NCBI GenBank assembly: GCA_934271735.1
Contig: CAKQSB010000004.1
Location: 1 to 64,000 of the forward strand
DNA: 64,000 nt
DNA from: an uncultured Clostridia bacterium
GTDB lineage: Bacteria; Bacillota; Clostridia; Christensenellales; Borkfalkiaceae
Direction of reading: 5' to 3'
Below the pieces are notes generated by a model. That model saw only the letters and a program-made list of their open reading frames with translations. It ran no database searches and was not told the origin of the DNA. Of this stretch, positions 42,245 through 52,200 are shown piece by piece (the stretch's first letter is position 1; every line of letters begins with the position of its first letter). The translations under genes and the position numbers were made by a program.

Positions 42245-44230
42245 TTAATATTCAGTCATTTCGGGCGTCTGTCCGATTATTTTCAAGGTGTCGTAAAGTC
42301 GTTGTTTTATATTCATTTTCAAATCGCCGCGGTACCAGTTTTTAAACTCGCCGTATTCAGCGCACTTGCGATATTTTAAATAATCGAACAGATATCCGCT
42401 CGCTTTAAGAATAGATTTTTTCATGCTCTCGCCATCTGCTCCGTCGCGGTAAATTTTTGCGTCGTGCAGGGCGACGTACCATTTATAAATATAGTTAAGC
42501 GTTTTTGCGGAAAGCAACCATTTTATCTTAAAATGCGTTTTAAGCGGTTCACTCAGGTTTTCGGTTATTTTTTCAAACCTTACGCAAATTTCGTCGCTGT
42601 TTGCAATAATCGGTTTTATTGCGGCGGCGTATTCGTGGCAAAGCCATTTATTAAGATCTTTATCGAAGTTGTCGGTCATGCGCTTACCGTAGTCTATAAT
42701 ACTGCCTTCTTTTAAAACAAAGTTGGTAATTCCCGCGGGCGGGGCGGTTTTCGTGTAGTTAAAATATGTACTTAAATGCTTTTCAAGGTATTTTGAATCG
42801 AGTTCGGGGAAACTTTCGTAAAAATCGGTTATCGCATTCTTTACTTCATCTGCGTATTCGCCGAACTTTTCGCAGTAACGGTTTAAATAATCGTCGGGTA
42901 CATAGCGACTCATGCTCCAGGCCGACTCGGCGTACGCTTTCAGTTCGAAAACGAACTCGCGTACGTTGGAAACGTTCATTATAAAATAATCTCTGTCGCC
43001 TTTATCATAGGCGAGTTTCATATTATAATACAGTTTTTTAAGTCCCGTTTGCGGTACAAGGTGCGGTCCGCATCCGTAGTACTGCAAATGGTAATAAATG
43101 CCGTATTTCCCGTCTTTTTCGCGCGGAACGCGATCGTACTCGTCGCCGTAAAGCTGAGTCGGGGCGGTATCCGCAAAGACCATTGTTACGTTTTCCGGGA
43201 ACTTTAAATATCCTTTTTCCACGAGCGCCGAACCTTCCATCCAGAGCGTAGAAGTAAAATGTTTGGCTTTGCCGTCGGTCGCGGCAAGAATAATATCTTT
43301 TTCTTTTTGGTAAGCTTTGCTTATGAACTTGCCGCTTTTTTCAAGAACTTTTTCGGTGGGAACGTCGTCCTGCCAGATGGGGCGGTCGTCGCCTAATCCG
43401 CGCAAACCTATCTGCCACACGACGTTATCGTATTTTGCCCATTTGTCAACGTAAAAACTCCATACGTTTTCCATTATTTCAGGGCATTCGCTGTACGAAA
43501 ATATGCCGGCTTTTCCGTATTTTTTGCAATGATTTTCAAACGTGAACGACGAAACGCCGAGCGGTTCGCAATGGTGTTGCGAAAGATAAATTCCGCGCTC
43601 GGCAACTGCGTCGGCAAGGTCTTTTTCGGGCGGGTTGTCAAGGTCGATAAAAGTCGCGGGGATAACGAGGTTCAATTTTAGGCGTAAAACGGTTTCGACC
43701 ACTTTTTCTATCACGGTTTTTGCAACCGTAACGTAATAATATCCGCCGCCTACAAGCCTTGCGCCGCCGCCGTCTTTCCAGCCTTGCAGTAAATCCTCGT
43801 CGTTTATAAATACGCCGCGGAATCCGAATCCGTCCGGTTTATCGGCTATATCAACCTCGGACAGCTCAACGGCGTTTTTCTTAACGATTGCAAGGTCGTT
43901 GAAAAGGTAGCAGGGATCAACGTCCAAAAACTTTTCGCTCAGCGTATAAATCCCCCACATAGTACCCAGATATCCGTCGGCGCGAATTACGATGTTTCCG
44001 TTTTCGGTCGTTATCGAATAGCTCTCGTCGGCGACAGGTTCTGCCGAAGTTCGCGTGTTTTCCTCTATTATAATGCAGTTTTGCGTTACGTTTTTAACTA
44101 TTTTCGGTTTTACGCCGAATGTGCTTATGCGTTCAAAATCGCTTATAAGGTCGTTCACAGCTTTAAAAACGTACTTATTTGTGTTTTTAAGGCAAATATC
44201 CGCGCACTTTTTTTCGTTGAATAAAAACAT
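42245..44230 (-). CDS. GH115-like glycoside hydrolase
   Basis: A 661-residue protein with no signal peptide. The N-terminal alpha/beta domain (about 1-125; SYSITTENGNIVIRADGYLG, then TMWGIYTLSEKFL) precedes a barrel with FRGVFINDEDLLQGW, NLVIPATF, VVWQIGLRGLGDDRPIW and YYHLQYYGCGPHLVP. These blocks resemble GH115, whose characterised members remove glucuronic acid from xylan. It is shorter than typical GH115 enzymes (800-1000 residues), with the extra C-terminal domains missing. It lies 27 nt after an AraC gene on the same strand (good AAGGAGC site), so regulator and enzyme are probably co-transcribed. Specificity is inferred. Confidence 0.7.
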   Translation of the reverse strand: MFLFNEKKCADICLKNTNKYVFKAVNDLISDFERISTFGVKPKIVKNVTQNCIIIEENTRTSAEPVADESYSITTENGNIVIRADGYLGTMWGIYTLSEKFLDVDPCYLFNDLAIVKKNAVELSEVDIADKPDGFGFRGVFINDEDLLQGWKDGGGARLVGGGYYYVTVAKTVIEKVVETVLRLKLNLVIPATFIDLDNPPEKDLADAVAERGIYLSQHHCEPLGVSSFTFENHCKKYGKAGIFSYSECPEIMENVWSFYVDKWAKYDNVVWQIGLRGLGDDRPIWQDDVPTEKVLEKSGKFISKAYQKEKDIILAATDGKAKHFTSTLWMEGSALVEKGYLKFPENVTMVFADTAPTQLYGDEYDRVPREKDGKYGIYYHLQYYGCGPHLVPQTGLKKLYYNMKLAYDKGDRDYFIMNVSNVREFVFELKAYAESAWSMSRYVPDDYLNRYCEKFGEYADEVKNAITDFYESFPELDSKYLEKHLSTYFNYTKTAPPAGITNFVLKEGSIIDYGKRMTDNFDKDLNKWLCHEYAAAIKPIIANSDEICVRFEKITENLSEPLKTHFKIKWLLSAKTLNYIYKWYVALHDAKIYRDGADGESMKKSILKASGYLFDYLKYRKCAEYGEFKNWYRGDLKMNIKQRLYDTLKIIGQTPEMTEY

Positions 44231-44257
44231 AAAAGCTCCTTATTCCGGGTCGAAATG

Positions 44258-45115
44258 CTAATTTTTGTTTGACCTCGGCGATGCGCCGAATTTCTTTTTG
44301 TATGCTTTAGTAAAAGAGTCGGCGGAAGAGTAATGCAGTTTATCCGCAATTTCATAAATTTTAAGCTTACCTTCCTTAACCAGAACATCTGCCGTTTCAA
44401 GTTTGCGGTTCAAAAAGTAATCTCGAAGCGTGCTTCCCGTGGTCTTTTTAAACATAGAAGAAAGGTAATTATAGTTGTAATTTGTAATCTGAGTAAGTCC
44501 GTTAAGATTTTCCAGATCGTAAATATTTGCGTCGATATAATTCATAATACGGTTACAGAATCTTTCGTTTCCCGACGCGTTTTCCGAGAACGCCGCCTGA
44601 CTTTTTTCGCCGAATTTGCGGATCACGCAAATGATTATGTTGTATATTGTGTATAAAAGACAATCCTTATAGTACATCTGCTCGTTCGCGAGTTCGCCGA
44701 TTATATCTATCAAAAGGGAGTGTATACGTCTGTCGTATATAATGCGCGACTCGGGGTCGGCGTGCTCGATCGCTATTTTCCGCATAGGCTCGCCGAGTTC
44801 TTTTTTGTCGATTATAAAAGCTAAGTGGTCATACTGAATAGGGTCGTCCACCGAAGCGACTATACCATGTAAATCGCCCGGGAATCCAACGAAAATATCA
44901 TTCTTTTTTACGGGTATATATTTATCGTTGGTAAGCACCGTCGCGCTGCCTCCGTTAACGACCGTCAGCTCATAATATCCGTCGTGAACGTGATCGGCAA
45001 CGATCGTTCCCGGACTGCAGTAATATCTTCCCGCCTGAAGCAGTTTTATTCCTCCGAGATCGACCGGATCATCAAAGTACTGATTGCATATTTTATAACC
45101 TATGAGTTCTACCAT
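44258..45115 (-). CDS. AraC-family transcriptional regulator (locus B)
   Basis: A 285-residue regulator with a cupin-like N-terminal domain (AGRYYCSPGTIVADHVHDGYYELTVV-type His cluster, about 28-60) and a C-terminal double helix-turn-helix (YNYNYLSSMFKKTTGSTLRDY, then IYEIADKLHYSSADSFTKAYKKKFGASP). The divergent binding-protein gene 459 nt away is the likely target, and the GH115-like gene follows in the same transcript. The start is unusual: TTGACT-17-TATAAT ends 6 nt before the ATG and no Shine-Dalgarno site exists, so the mRNA is predicted to be leaderless, like the locus A regulator. Confidence 0.9.
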   Translation of the reverse strand: MVELIGYKICNQYFDDPVDLGGIKLLQAGRYYCSPGTIVADHVHDGYYELTVVNGGSATVLTNDKYIPVKKNDIFVGFPGDLHGIVASVDDPIQYDHLAFIIDKKELGEPMRKIAIEHADPESRIIYDRRIHSLLIDIIGELANEQMYYKDCLLYTIYNIIICVIRKFGEKSQAAFSENASGNERFCNRIMNYIDANIYDLENLNGLTQITNYNYNYLSSMFKKTTGSTLRDYFLNRKLETADVLVKEGKLKIYEIADKLHYSSADSFTKAYKKKFGASPRSNKN

Positions 45116-45121
45116 ACCTGA

Positions 45122-45150
45122 ATTATAAAATGATTTTTCTTTTTAGTCAA
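45122..45150 (-). promoter_or_regulatory. Promoter of the locus B AraC gene, start-codon-proximal
   Basis: Minus strand TTGACT, 17 nt, TATAAT, then 6 nt (TTCAGG) and the ATG. The geometry is identical to the locus A regulator. Confidence 0.8.
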
Positions 45151-45234
45151 TCGAAAACCGGATAAATTGTTTTTTTTCTTCTTTTTTTGAGTGTGAATAT
45201 GAAAAAAAGACGGGAAATGCATTAAAATACGACA

Positions 45235-45263
45235 TTGACTTTAATCTTTTACTAGTATAGAAT
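45235..45263 (+). promoter_or_regulatory. Candidate distal promoter of locus B
   Basis: TTGACT, 17 nt, TAGAAT. It would give a leader of about 300 nt. A second possible promoter with extended -10 TGCTATAAT lies at 45409-45417 and lacks a good -35, as expected for activator-dependent start sites. Confidence 0.55.
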
Positions 45264-45315
45264 TAGGTCGCGATTATCGTTTTATGGTTTATATTTTGCG
45301 TCGGTCTGTTATCAA

Positions 45316-45362
45316 AATAAGTAAAAAAAGAAACCAGACAAGCAAAATAAGTATTGAAAACA
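45316..45362 (+). promoter_or_regulatory. Putative AraC operator box, locus B copy
   Basis: AATAAGTAAAAAAAGAAA followed by AAGCAAAATAAG and TTGAAAA. The first 18 bp are identical to 63543-63560, upstream of the GH2 gene, and the following 30 bp are similar. Confidence 0.5.
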
Positions 45363-45458
45363 AATCATCGGCAATATATAATGAACATAAATAAGCGACG
45401 GTTTTTGTTGCTATAATCGGTTAAAAACAGAATAATTTTTGCAAAAGGCATGCTTTTT

Positions 45459-45483
45459 GCCTGACACAGAAGCTTTGTCAGGC
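45459..45483 (+). promoter_or_regulatory. Leader hairpin upstream of the locus B binding-protein gene
   Basis: GCCTGACA / TGTCAGGC with a 9-nt loop. An upstream word GCAAAA could instead pair with TTTTGC (45455-45460), which overlaps the 5' arm, so two alternative folds are possible. Confidence 0.4.
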
Positions 45484-45574
45484 GATTCGTTTGATTGCAA
45501 TTTCAAATCGATAAAAAATTAAAAAAATAAAATTAAAAAATAAATTCAAAAATTTCACTTAAAGGAGCTAAACC

Positions 45575-47275
45575 ATGAAAAAATCACTTTTCAAACGTAT
45601 CGTCGGGTTCGGGCTTGCATGCATCGCCGCAATATCTATGGCGGCATGCGGCGATAACGGCAATAAAGACGACTCGAAAAAAGAAGATCCTACCAAAACA
45701 ACGCTTAACATTTTTACTTACGGCGCCGGATATGGCGACGAGTGGCTTACCCGTCTTGAGAACGCTTTTGAAAAAGCGTTTGCAGACGTTTCGTTTGAAG
45801 ACGGAAAAACGGGGGTTCTTGTTAAACACACGCCCGATATGAGACAGTTCAACGCCGCGCAGATTCAGAAATCGGAATTCGATATTTTCTTCTTCGAAAA
45901 CGAACATTATTATAAGTACATCGACGTTCTGGAAGATCTCACCGATATAGTTAATTCGAAAGCGTCGGCTGACGATGCGCTTACCGTTCTTGAAAAACTC
46001 GACTCGCAGCAAATCAATTATTACGGGTCGAAAAAAGATAACGCTACGCATTATTATGCGTTACCTTCGTACTTCGGCAACTACGGAATAATCTACAACA
46101 AGGACCTCTTTGACAAGAAAGGGTATTATCTCGCGGCGGATAAGTCCGACGGCGCGATTATCGGCACTAACAAAAACGCCAAGAAAACCAACGGTCCCGA
46201 CGGCGTAGAGGGAACTCCCGACGACGGATTGCCCACAACGTACGAAGAATTCTTCACGCTTTGCGATGAAATCTTCAACGCGAACGATACTCCCGTATGC
46301 TGGCCCGGCGAATACAGACAACACCACCTCGGAAACCTTATGGATAACCTTATTTCCGATTACGAGGGTGTTGAACAAATGCGCATAAACTATGATTTCG
46401 ACGGCACGATTGCCAAAGATCTTGTTGTTCTGGATGCAAACGGTAAAATTACAAAAGACAACAACGGCAATATAGTTACCGAAGAAAAAGCGATCAATTC
46501 GTCGAACGGTTACGACGTTGCTCGTCAGATCGGTAAGCTCTATGGAATGCAGTTTATCGAAAAACTTATCACCAACGTTAACTATTACAATAAAGACGCA
46601 TTCACCGGTTCGTTCAGTCATACCGACAACCAGGAATTATTCCTTATGGCGGGAACCGATGATTTCGGAACAGGCTTAAACGACGGCAAGGCGGTCGCTA
46701 TGCTTATCGACGGCCCGTGGTGGCAGGAAGAATCGGCCGGCGTATTTACCGAAATGGAAAAAGCAGGTTCTCAGTATGCAAGAACCAACCGTAATTTCGG
46801 CTGGATGCCGCTCCCCAAGGCTACTGCCGATAAGGTAGGACAAGGCAACGTTTATTCCGACTATCTTAACGCTTTCGTATGCGTTAAGGGCGGCCTTTCC
46901 GAAGGTGTTAAAAAGGCTGCGTTGGAATTCGTAAAATTCTCCTGCACCGACGCAATGTTAAAGGACTTCACCGTTACGACGGGCGCGCCCAAAGCGTACA
47001 AATACGATATGGGAAGCGAAATGAACAAGCTTTCGTCGTTCTCCAAAGACGTTATAAACTACGTTGCCAACTCGAAAATTATCTACAAATTCTCTTCGAG
47101 CAATTTCTACAACGCAAATATAGCAAACCTCCAGTATGACGTCGTTTATTCGGCGAAAATAAACGGTTCGCTTTACAAGAACGTTATAGACGGAATAAAA
47201 GAAGGCGGCGCGACCGGAACGTCATATTTCGAATCGTTCAACGATTACTTCAAAAAATATTCGTTCTGGAAATAA
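45575..47275 (+). CDS. Extracellular solute-binding lipoprotein, family 1 (locus B)
   Basis: A 566-residue sugar-binding lipoprotein (lipobox SMAAC25, then an Asp/Lys linker). It belongs to the same enlarged group as the locus A protein and shares with it the N-terminal Ser/Asn linker, the SFEDGK-GV segment, the acidic GPDGVEGTPDDGLPTT loop (about 205-220), MLIDGPWWQEE and the aromatic C-terminus. It should deliver an oligosaccharide to the two permeases that follow. An AAAGGAG site supports the start. A long, perfect intercistronic hairpin follows the stop, as often seen after binding-protein genes that are made in excess over their permeases. Confidence 0.93.
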   Translation: MKKSLFKRIVGFGLACIAAISMAACGDNGNKDDSKKEDPTKTTLNIFTYGAGYGDEWLTRLENAFEKAFADVSFEDGKTGVLVKHTPDMRQFNAAQIQKSEFDIFFFENEHYYKYIDVLEDLTDIVNSKASADDALTVLEKLDSQQINYYGSKKDNATHYYALPSYFGNYGIIYNKDLFDKKGYYLAADKSDGAIIGTNKNAKKTNGPDGVEGTPDDGLPTTYEEFFTLCDEIFNANDTPVCWPGEYRQHHLGNLMDNLISDYEGVEQMRINYDFDGTIAKDLVVLDANGKITKDNNGNIVTEEKAINSSNGYDVARQIGKLYGMQFIEKLITNVNYYNKDAFTGSFSHTDNQELFLMAGTDDFGTGLNDGKAVAMLIDGPWWQEESAGVFTEMEKAGSQYARTNRNFGWMPLPKATADKVGQGNVYSDYLNAFVCVKGGLSEGVKKAALEFVKFSCTDAMLKDFTVTTGAPKAYKYDMGSEMNKLSSFSKDVINYVANSKIIYKFSSSNFYNANIANLQYDVVYSAKINGSLYKNVIDGIKEGGATGTSYFESFNDYFKKYSFWK

Positions 47276-47290
47276 TTTTGAATTTGAAAG

Positions 47291-47324
47291 CGATTCGGGC
47301 AAGGCGGACGCCTTGCCCGAATCG
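47291..47324 (+). promoter_or_regulatory. Intercistronic 16-bp hairpin after the binding-protein gene
   Basis: A perfect stem CGATTCGGGCAAGGCG / CGCCTTGCCCGAATCG with a 2-nt spacer, 15 nt after the binding-protein stop and 41 nt before the permease start. A partial T-run (TTTAGTTTTTTAT) begins 8 nt later, so it may both protect the upstream mRNA and partly terminate. Confidence 0.75.
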
Positions 47325-47365
47325 GCGGTACTTTAGTTTTTTATATTGCCCTTATCGGGGATTGA

Positions 47366-48298
47366 ATGATGGAAAAATTAAAATTAAAATCATTTAAAAG
47401 CGCAAAAAGTTTTTGGTTTTACGTTGCTATTTTAGCGTTGCCGGTACTTCAGTTTTGCATATTTTATATCGCGGTAAACATTAACTCGTTTATTCTTGCG
47501 TTCAGAAACATCAAGCTTGACGCAGAAACGAAAAAATATATGTTTTCCTGGACGTTTGATAATTTTAAAAACTGGTTTGCTGACGAAAATGAGTTTTTGC
47601 AACTTACCCAAACGCTTCTGATTTCTCTTAAGTCGTATGCGATATCGCTTGTAATAGGCGTTCCGCTCGGCTTGCTTTTTGCATACTACATTTTCAAAAA
47701 ATTACCGGGCGCCATGTTGTTCCGGTTTATGTTGTTTATGCCGTCAATCATAGCGAGCATAGTTCTCGTTTCGATTTTCAAGTACTTTACCGACTACGTC
47801 GTTCCCGAAATTTTAAACTTTTTCCGTATAGAACTCAAAGGAGCGTTGTTATCCGAAAAAAGTACGAGGTACGCGACGGTTATGTTTTATAATCTGTTCG
47901 TAAGTTTCGGCACTACCGTTTTGCTTTATTCAAACAAAATGGCAAACATTTCGCCCGAAATAATCGAAGCCGCTCAGCTTGACGGAATAAGCCCCGCGCG
48001 CGAATTTTTCAGCATTGTTCTTCCACAAACTTTTTCGACTTTGTCGATCTTTTTAGTTACGGGAATTGCGGGTATTTTTACAAACGAGATAAACAACTTT
48101 TCGTTTTTCAACTATTACTGGAAACCCGACACGGCAACTCTGGGCTTTTTGATGTATTTCAGAACGCAGAAGGCAAAGGGCGATATTTCGCAATATCCGC
48201 CGCTTGCGGCGCTCGGACTTATGATGTCCGCCGTGGCGATTCCTCTTACGTTTTTAGCGCGTTGGTTCCTGAATAAAATAGGACCGAGCGAAGATTAA
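47366..48298 (+). CDS. Carbohydrate ABC transporter permease, MalF type (locus B)
   Basis: A 310-residue permease with six membrane helices. The EAA loop is EIIEAAQLDGISPAREFFSIVLPQ (about 202-225), complete here, unlike the locus A counterpart. The C-terminus ends NKIGPSED, matching the locus A MalF ending. The next permease starts 17 nt after the stop codon. No ATPase is encoded nearby. Confidence 0.92.
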   Translation: MMEKLKLKSFKSAKSFWFYVAILALPVLQFCIFYIAVNINSFILAFRNIKLDAETKKYMFSWTFDNFKNWFADENEFLQLTQTLLISLKSYAISLVIGVPLGLLFAYYIFKKLPGAMLFRFMLFMPSIIASIVLVSIFKYFTDYVVPEILNFFRIELKGALLSEKSTRYATVMFYNLFVSFGTTVLLYSNKMANISPEIIEAAQLDGISPAREFFSIVLPQTFSTLSIFLVTGIAGIFTNEINNFSFFNYYWKPDTATLGFLMYFRTQKAKGDISQYPPLAALGLMMSAVAIPLTFLARWFLNKIGPSED

Positions 48299-48315
48299 GG
48301 GCGGAGGTTGCGAAT

Positions 48316-49194
48316 ATGAAAACACATATAAGACGTTTAAAAAGCAGATTATCGCCTCTTACCGTCGTAATGCTTATCGTTCTTGTTTTATACTGCGCGT
48401 TTTTGTCAGGCATGCTTTTATGGGCGGTGCTTACCGCGCTTAAAGAACCGCTTGCATTCAACCGTAATAAGGTAGGACTTCCCGACCCATGGTATTTTGA
48501 AAACATACCTTACGTTTTAAAAAATGCCGAAATACGGAAAGAACAGGGCGTTGTGCCTTTCGGCGAAATAGTCTGGAACTCGATTTTATACTCGGTAGGC
48601 TGCGCGTTTGTAAACACGCTTGTTACCGCCGTGGTGGCTTACGCGTGTTCAAAGTATAAATGCGCTTTCTCCAAATTCATATACGGGCTTGTTCTCGTGG
48701 TAATGGTAATTCCCGTGGTAGGTAATCAGACCTCTGAAATTCAGATGTCGATGAACCTCGGGCTATATGATAAAATGTTCGGCATGCTCGTAATGCGCGC
48801 GAGTTTTTTGGGTATATACTTCCTTGTGTTTTACGACATGTTCCGCGCTGTACCCGCGGCTCTCGGCGAAGCCGCCGAAATCGACGGCGCAAACGACGCG
48901 CAGATTATGTTGAAAATATTCTTCCCTATAGCAAGCAACACGTTCCTTACCGTATTGCTTATAAACTTTATAGGTTACTGGAACAACTATCAGGTTCCTA
49001 TGGTTTACGTTCCAAATCACCCGACGCTTGCCGAATACGTATTTCAGATCAGCACGTTTTCTAAATCTCCGTTCAGCAAAGCGCCTGTGCAACTTGCAAC
49101 TTCGCTTATTTTACTTCTTCCCGTGGTCGCGCTGTTCTGCTTTACGCATAAGCGGCTGTTAGGCAACCTGTCGATAGGCGGCGTCAAAGGCTGA
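48316..49194 (+). CDS. Carbohydrate ABC transporter permease, MalG type (locus B)
   Basis: A 292-residue permease with six membrane helices. EAA loop LGEAAEIDGANDAQIMLKIFFPI (about 176-198). The C-terminal GNLSIGGVKG corresponds to GNVTMGGIKG of locus A. GGGCGGAGG precedes the start. It forms the inner-membrane channel together with the MalF-type protein. Confidence 0.92.
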   Translation: MKTHIRRLKSRLSPLTVVMLIVLVLYCAFLSGMLLWAVLTALKEPLAFNRNKVGLPDPWYFENIPYVLKNAEIRKEQGVVPFGEIVWNSILYSVGCAFVNTLVTAVVAYACSKYKCAFSKFIYGLVLVVMVIPVVGNQTSEIQMSMNLGLYDKMFGMLVMRASFLGIYFLVFYDMFRAVPAALGEAAEIDGANDAQIMLKIFFPIASNTFLTVLLINFIGYWNNYQVPMVYVPNHPTLAEYVFQISTFSKSPFSKAPVQLATSLILLLPVVALFCFTHKRLLGNLSIGGVKG

Positions 49195-49241
49195 AAACAA
49201 AAAAACACAAAAAAAAATAAAAAAATAAAAGGGAAATAAGA

Positions 49242-52200
49242 ATGAAACGCAGATTAACGACGATTTTTATCCTTTTGTGCGTGGCGATCTGTTCTACGGT
49301 TGCGGTTTTTGCCGCAAGCGCGAACGCCGCCGTGTGGAGCGACGTTGATATTGCCGAAGTTTACGCTTACGGCGATACTTTCGACGTTCCCGAACGAACT
49401 CTTACCGACGGTTCAAACACAGTCAAAGCACTTCACACCGTAACGTTCCCGGGCGGCGATGTCGTTCGCGGAAAAGCGGTAAAACTCAGTGAAACGGGTA
49501 ATTATACCGTGCGCTACTATGCAAGTATAGGTAAAGAACAGTATTCTACCGAAAAAAGTTTTACCGTTCGGGGTTTCGGTTACGGGGTTAATAGCGCAGA
49601 AAGTTCGGTGACTTATGGCCGCTATACCGAATTCGGCGCGGATTCCACGGGACTTAAAGTAAAACTCGCAAACGGAGATAAACTTACTTTCACAAAACTG
49701 ATAAACGTTGCCGCTCTTACGCAAAGCGACACGCTTTTCAAGTTCTTTATAACACCCGAACATCAAGGCGTAGCCGACTTTAACAAACTTACGCTTACTC
49801 TCACCGACCCGGTCGACAGTTCGAAATATTTAAGAATCGACGTTAACCGCGGTCAGTTTTCCTCCGGCGGCGTAGGCGTTTCGTGGGTTATGGCAGGCGG
49901 AAACGGTCAGGATATGGTCGGTTATGAAAAAGGCAAAAAACTGCATGTAAACGACGATGTAGGCACAGCTTTATACATTTCGTTTGTGGCTCAGAACAAC
50001 TCGGGCGACGGTTGGTCCGGTCCTGCGTTTAACGTAAAACCCGATTCGCGTTACGGCACGATATCTTTCGATTATAATTCAAAAATCGTTTATGCCAATT
50101 CGGATATAGTGTCCGATCTCGACAGTTCGGACTATTATAAAGATTTATGGCGCGGCTGGTCGTCGGATAAAGCAAGACTTACGGTAAGCGCAAGCGGGTA
50201 TTCGAGTTCGACCGCGAATTTCTGCATTACCGAAATATTCGGCATGTCGGCGGACGAATTAAGAGATAACAATTTTATCGACGACGAAGCTCCGGTGATC
50301 ACCGTCGACAGCGACTATGCGGAAATGCCTCGCGCCGAAGCGGACAGAGCGTATTTTGTTCCCACAGCCAAGGCATACGACGATTACGCAGGCGCTTGCG
50401 AGGTTGCAACGGAAGTTGTTTACGGTTATCATAGCGAAGAACCTGTTTCGGTAAGCCTTTTAAACGGATCGTTCGTTCCCGACAAAACGGGCACATACAC
50501 TATAGTTTATACGGCTAAAGACGGCTTCGGCAATATCGGAAGAAAATTACTTTTTGTTCAGGCGGTTAAATCCGTTCCCGAAATAGTGATTACGCCTCCG
50601 TCCGTTTCATCGAGCGTTGAACTCGGCACTTACGTTGAAATTCCCGAACCGATCGTAAGCGGCGGCAGCGGAAAAATCAATATCGAAACTTCGGTTATTT
50701 TCGGCGGCGAACGCACCGTCCTAAACGGCGGCTTCCGTCCCGAAACCGAAGGCGAGTACACGGTGGAATTTGTAGCGACCGACTATATAGGCAAAACGCA
50801 GACAAGCTCCCTTACCGTCGATGCGACGAGGGGCGAAAAACCGATGTTTGTCGACAGCGTTAATTTGCCGCCCGTATATATAAACGGCGGCAGATATATC
50901 CTTCCCGAACTTTATGCAAACGATTACACGTCGGGCAGCTTAAAGCGCGCGCTTTGCGACGTTAAAGTCGTGGACGCAAACGGCGAAAAGATTTATAAAG
51001 CGGGCAGCGAATACATTCCCGCAGTCAATAGTAACGGCGATATTGCCGAAATAACTTATTACTCGGGCAATGCGGTATATCCCGCGTTCAACGTTCCCGT
51101 AATCATCGGAAGAACGGACAACACGGTATACATGTCCAACTACATTTACGGCAAAGATATTAACGTAACCGCTCGTGACGAAAACAACGCGTTATACACC
51201 ACCGGGCTTGCGGTTATCCCCGGTTCGGGAGACGCAGGCTGGATTTTTGCAAACGCATTACTTAAAAGCGAGGTTTCGGTTGCCGTAAGCACGCTTGCGG
51301 GTAAAACTAATTTCGGTGCGTTTGAATTTTCGTTAATCGACGCGTCAAGCGGAAAGAAAATCACCGTTACCGCAACGATCGGTCCGGCAAAAGTAACGTT
51401 TACGCATGGCGCCGAAAGTTATACTTTAGGTTCGTCTGTTAAAAACGGGGGCAAGCTTAAAATAGCGTATGGCAACGGAAAACTAAACGTAGTGTGCAAC
51501 GATTCCGCGGTTATGTCCGTTCCTCTTACCGTATACGATAACGGCGATGAATTCGACGGATTTACGTCCGATAAAGTTTATATCGGCGTAACTACCAAGG
51601 ATAATAAAGCGGATAGCCGTTATATGATTTTAACTGTAAACGAAAGCGCTCTTTCATACAGAAACCAGGATAACAGCGCGCCTTCTTTCAGCATATCGGG
51701 CGACTATGGCGGAAAACAAAAAGTTAACTCCGAATACGTTATAAAACGCGGCATTTGCAGCGACGTATTCGCTCCCGAATCAAACGGAACTCTTTCCGTT
51801 ACGGCTCCCGACGGAACTATAATGAAGGATAAAAACGGAAAAGTTTTAAAAGATGTTCCGATCGACGAAGAATACGTTATAACGCTTAATCAATACGGAA
51901 AATACACTGTTTCATACGCTATCTCGGAGGTCGACTGGGTCGGCAACCGCAACAAACCCAACATAACCGTTACCGTGCCCGATGAGGAAGCGCCGGTTAT
52001 AGAATTTACAAAAGTTCCGTCTGCTACGGCGGCCGTCGGCGACGTAATCGTAATGCCCGAGTACAAAGTTACCGATAACATTTCACCCGAAAGTGAAATC
52101 ACGGTAAGGGCGTTCATAATAAACGCTCAGGGCAAGTTTATCGAACTTGTCGACGGAGCAAACGCAATCAGATGCGAAAATACGGGCAAGTATACCTTTA

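Larger units (their letters stand above)
45116..45574. other. Divergent control region of locus B
   Basis: 459 nt without a gene. Contains the regulator promoter (45122-45150), two possible promoters for the operon (45235-45263 and 45409-45417), an AAGTAAAA-rich box (45316-45362) shared with the third AraC region, and a leader hairpin (45459-45483). Confidence 0.65.

Noticed and set aside
51332..51341. GTTAATCGAC inside the locus B Ig-like gene as a ninth copy of the 19-bp motif
   Set aside because: Only the first 10 bases match; the rest diverges. The same holds for partial matches near 17770 and 62750.
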